Both the position numbers and the translations under genes were made by a program. Positions 6,787 to 7,916 of a stretch of DNA of 7,916 bases are shown piece by piece. This DNA is from Bacillota bacterium (lineage in GTDB: Bacteria; Bacillota; Clostridia; Oscillospirales; Ruminococcaceae). Under the pieces are notes generated by a model, which was given only the letters and a program-made list of their open reading frames with translations, ran no database searches and had not been told where the DNA came from. Numbering within the stretch: the first letter of the stretch is position 1; every line of letters begins with the position of its first letter. The stretch covers positions 1 to 7,916 of the forward strand of contig JAEWBS010000064.1 in assembly GCA_023391005.1 (NCBI GenBank). Reading direction: 5' to 3'.

Positions 6787-6793
6787 AAAGGAG
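6787..6793 (+). promoter_or_regulatory. Ribosome binding site of mrp, with two nearby ATGs
   Basis: AAAGGAG sits 9 bases before ATG 6803, the start of the Mrp frame, and 5 bases before an out-of-frame ATG at 6799. The Mrp start is chosen because only that frame encodes the N-terminal cysteine cluster and the P-loop. Confidence 0.75.
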
Positions 6794-6802
6794 TCTTAAT
6801 GA

Positions 6803-7621
6803 ATGAGCACAGAATGCAACCACGATTGCGGCAGCTGTTCGGCCAGCTGCGGCGACCGTCAGAATAATCAAAGCCTGCACCCGCAAAGCCGCGTCAAAAG
6901 GGTGGTCGCCGTTGTCAGCGGCAAGGGCGGCGTGGGCAAAAGCCTTGTAACGGCGCTGATGGCCTGCGAGATGAACCGGCGCGGCGCGCGTGTCGGTGTG
7001 CTCGACGCCGATATCACGGGCCCTTCGGTTCCGCATGCGTTTGGCATCACGCAAAAAGCCTCAACCGATGGAAACGTGATTATGCCGGTAAAATCGGCGG
7101 AGGGCGTCGACGTCATCAGCATCAACCTGCTGCTTGAGAACGACGCCGACCCCGTCGTCTGGCGCGGCCCCGTCATCGCAAGCGTCGTCAAGCAATTCTG
7201 GGGCGATGTGCTCTGGCAGGATATCGACTACATGTTTATCGACATGCCGCCCGGAACCGGCGACGTACCGCTGACGGTGTTCCAATCGATTCCGGTCGAC
7301 GGCATCATCGTCGTTACCTCGCCGCAGGATGTCGTCTCAATGATTGTCGAAAAGGCAATGCGCATGGCCGAGATGATGAATATTCCGGTGCTGGGACTGG
7401 TGGAAAACATGAGTTATGTCACGTGTCCCGATTGCGGCAAGCGTTTTTCGATTTTCGGTGAGAGCAAGCTTGCCGATATTGCGGAGCAGCATAAGACCCG
7501 TGTCTTAGGTCGACTGCCTATCAGGCCCGAAATTGCCGCCGCGGTCGACGCCGGTGCGGTCGAGAGCCTTGCCGGTGGGGATTGGCTGGCTCTGGCGGCC
7601 AACGCCGTCGCCGCGCTGTAA
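6803..7621 (+). CDS. mrp: Mrp/Nbp35-family P-loop ATPase, iron-sulfur cluster carrier
   Basis: This 272-residue cytoplasmic ATPase belongs to the Mrp/ApbC/Nbp35 branch of the MinD/ParA-like P-loop proteins. Members bind a 4Fe-4S cluster and deliver it to target proteins. The N-terminus has a cysteine cluster, C5-x3-C9-x2-C12-x3-C16, like the N-terminal cluster of Nbp35-type proteins. Next comes the deviant Walker A SGKGGVGKS (39-47, K41 and K46), then LDADITGPS (67-75), and IDMPPGTGD with D147. C208 and C211 (TCPDC) are the conserved CxxC expected to bridge a cluster between two subunits. No N-terminal MIP18/DUF59 domain is present, unlike many longer Mrp proteins. The gene stands alone, with its own near-consensus promoter and terminator. 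Its target proteins cannot be inferred from the neighbours. Confidence 0.93.
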   Translation: MSTECNHDCGSCSASCGDRQNNQSLHPQSRVKRVVAVVSGKGGVGKSLVTALMACEMNRRGARVGVLDADITGPSVPHAFGITQKASTDGNVIMPVKSAEGVDVISINLLLENDADPVVWRGPVIASVVKQFWGDVLWQDIDYMFIDMPPGTGDVPLTVFQSIPVDGIIVVTSPQDVVSMIVEKAMRMAEMMNIPVLGLVENMSYVTCPDCGKRFSIFGESKLADIAEQHKTRVLGRLPIRPEIAAAVDAGAVESLAGGDWLALAANAVAAL

Positions 7622-7639
7622 CGCAATAAAACACAACAC

Positions 7640-7666
7640 AAAAAGGCTGCAAACGCAGCCTTTTTT
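7640..7666. terminator. Bidirectional rho-independent terminator after mrp
   Basis: AAAAAGGCTGC (7640-7650) pairs over 11 bp with 7655-7665 across an AAAC loop. T runs flank the GC core on both strands. It ends mrp 18 bases past its stop and could be a second stop for rpsT transcripts. Confidence 0.9.
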
Positions 7667-7714
7667 AAATACATCTTATTTTGAGTTATTAAACAGCTTA
7701 ATATCGCACAAACT

Positions 7715-7745
7715 AAAAACGAACGGTGAAACCGTTCGTTTTTTG
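7715..7745. terminator. Bidirectional rho-independent terminator of rpsT
   Basis: AAAAACGAACGGT (7715-7727) pairs with ACCGTTCGTTTTT (7731-7743) around a tiny loop, with T runs on either strand. It starts directly after the rpsT stop codon on the minus strand and backs up the mrp terminator on the plus strand. Confidence 0.9.
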
Positions 7746-7746
7746 T

Positions 7747-7916
7747 TTAGCCTATTTTATTCAGCTTGTTGGCCAGTGCGGACTTCTTCCGGGAAGCTGT
7801 ATTCTTGTGAATAATTCCCTTAGCGGCGGCCTGATCGACAAGCTTAATGGCATTGCGAACAACCTCGGCGCTGTTTTCAGCACCCTCTGCGAGAGAAAGC
7901 TCCGCTTTCTTCACGG
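7747..7916 (-). CDS. rpsT: 30S ribosomal protein S20, C-terminal part (cut by window edge)
   Basis: S20 is a primary-binding protein of the small ribosomal subunit that contacts 16S rRNA. The minus strand encodes the last 55 residues, starting VKKAELSLAEGAENSAEV and ending at TAA (7749-7747). The segment AAAKGIIHKNTASRKKSALANKL is the hallmark C-terminal helix of S20, rich in Lys and Ala, with the HKN(T/A)A(S/A)R motif. Full-length S20 is near 85-90 residues, so about a third, including the start, lies beyond base 7916. The gene converges on mrp and ends at the hairpin at 7715-7745. The frame is uninterrupted and identification is secure despite truncation. Confidence 0.95.
   Translation of the reverse strand, partial: VKKAELSLAEGAENSAEVVRNAIKLVDQAAAKGIIHKNTASRKKSALANKLNKIG

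Noticed and set aside
5661..6799. Long plus-strand frames antisense to cca (214 and 259 codons)
   Set aside because: They are shadows of the GC-rich cca gene with low-complexity Ala/Arg/Ser-rich translations and no ribosome site. The minus-strand frame has every Cca motif.
7533..7814. 93-codon plus-strand frame across the end of mrp and into rpsT
   Set aside because: It crosses two rho-independent terminators and overlaps two well-supported genes in other frames.

Overview
The window is a housekeeping stretch of a bacterial chromosome. I see no mobile element, CRISPR array, phage gene or undescribed multi-gene system in it. It probably comes from a fairly GC-rich member of the Clostridia (Oscillospiraceae/Ruminococcaceae-like). 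The evidence is strong GGAGG-type ribosome sites, sigma-A promoters with extended -10 boxes, a metG-tatD pair as in Bacillus and Clostridium, a glutamate dehydrogenase closely resembling that of Clostridium symbiosum, and an Mrp/Nbp35 ATPase with the N-terminal cysteine cluster common in clostridia. The assignment rests on remembered family sequences, not on a search.

Layout: bases 1-218 are an AT-rich to mixed leader with no gene I can support. A promoter at 219-247 drives metG (291-2255, methionyl-tRNA synthetase), followed after 2 bases by tatD (2258-3040, TatD-family metal-dependent hydrolase). A 571-base gap follows, with a textbook terminator (3225-3274) and an AT-rich gdhA upstream region carrying a promoter with an inverted repeat over its -35 box. 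gdhA (3612-4961) is monocistronic and ends at a strong GC hairpin (5003-5034). On the minus strand, cca (6586 to 5231, CCA-adding enzyme with an HD-like domain) converges on gdhA. Between cca and the plus-strand mrp gene (6803-7621) is a compact divergent promoter region whose two -35 boxes lie back to back, 8 bp apart. mrp converges on rpsT (ribosomal protein S20, minus strand, cut by the window's right edge), and two tandem hairpin terminators separate them.

Functionally the window holds translation genes (metG, cca, rpsT, possibly tatD), central nitrogen and amino-acid metabolism (gdhA, predicted NAD-linked) and iron-sulfur cluster handling (mrp). Each transcription unit is short with its own signals. 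The points most worth a second look are the divergent cca/mrp promoter with an extra inverted repeat in the mrp spacer, the gdhA upstream region, the loss of an expected histidine in the Cca HD-like domain, and the predicted coenzyme choice of GdhA.
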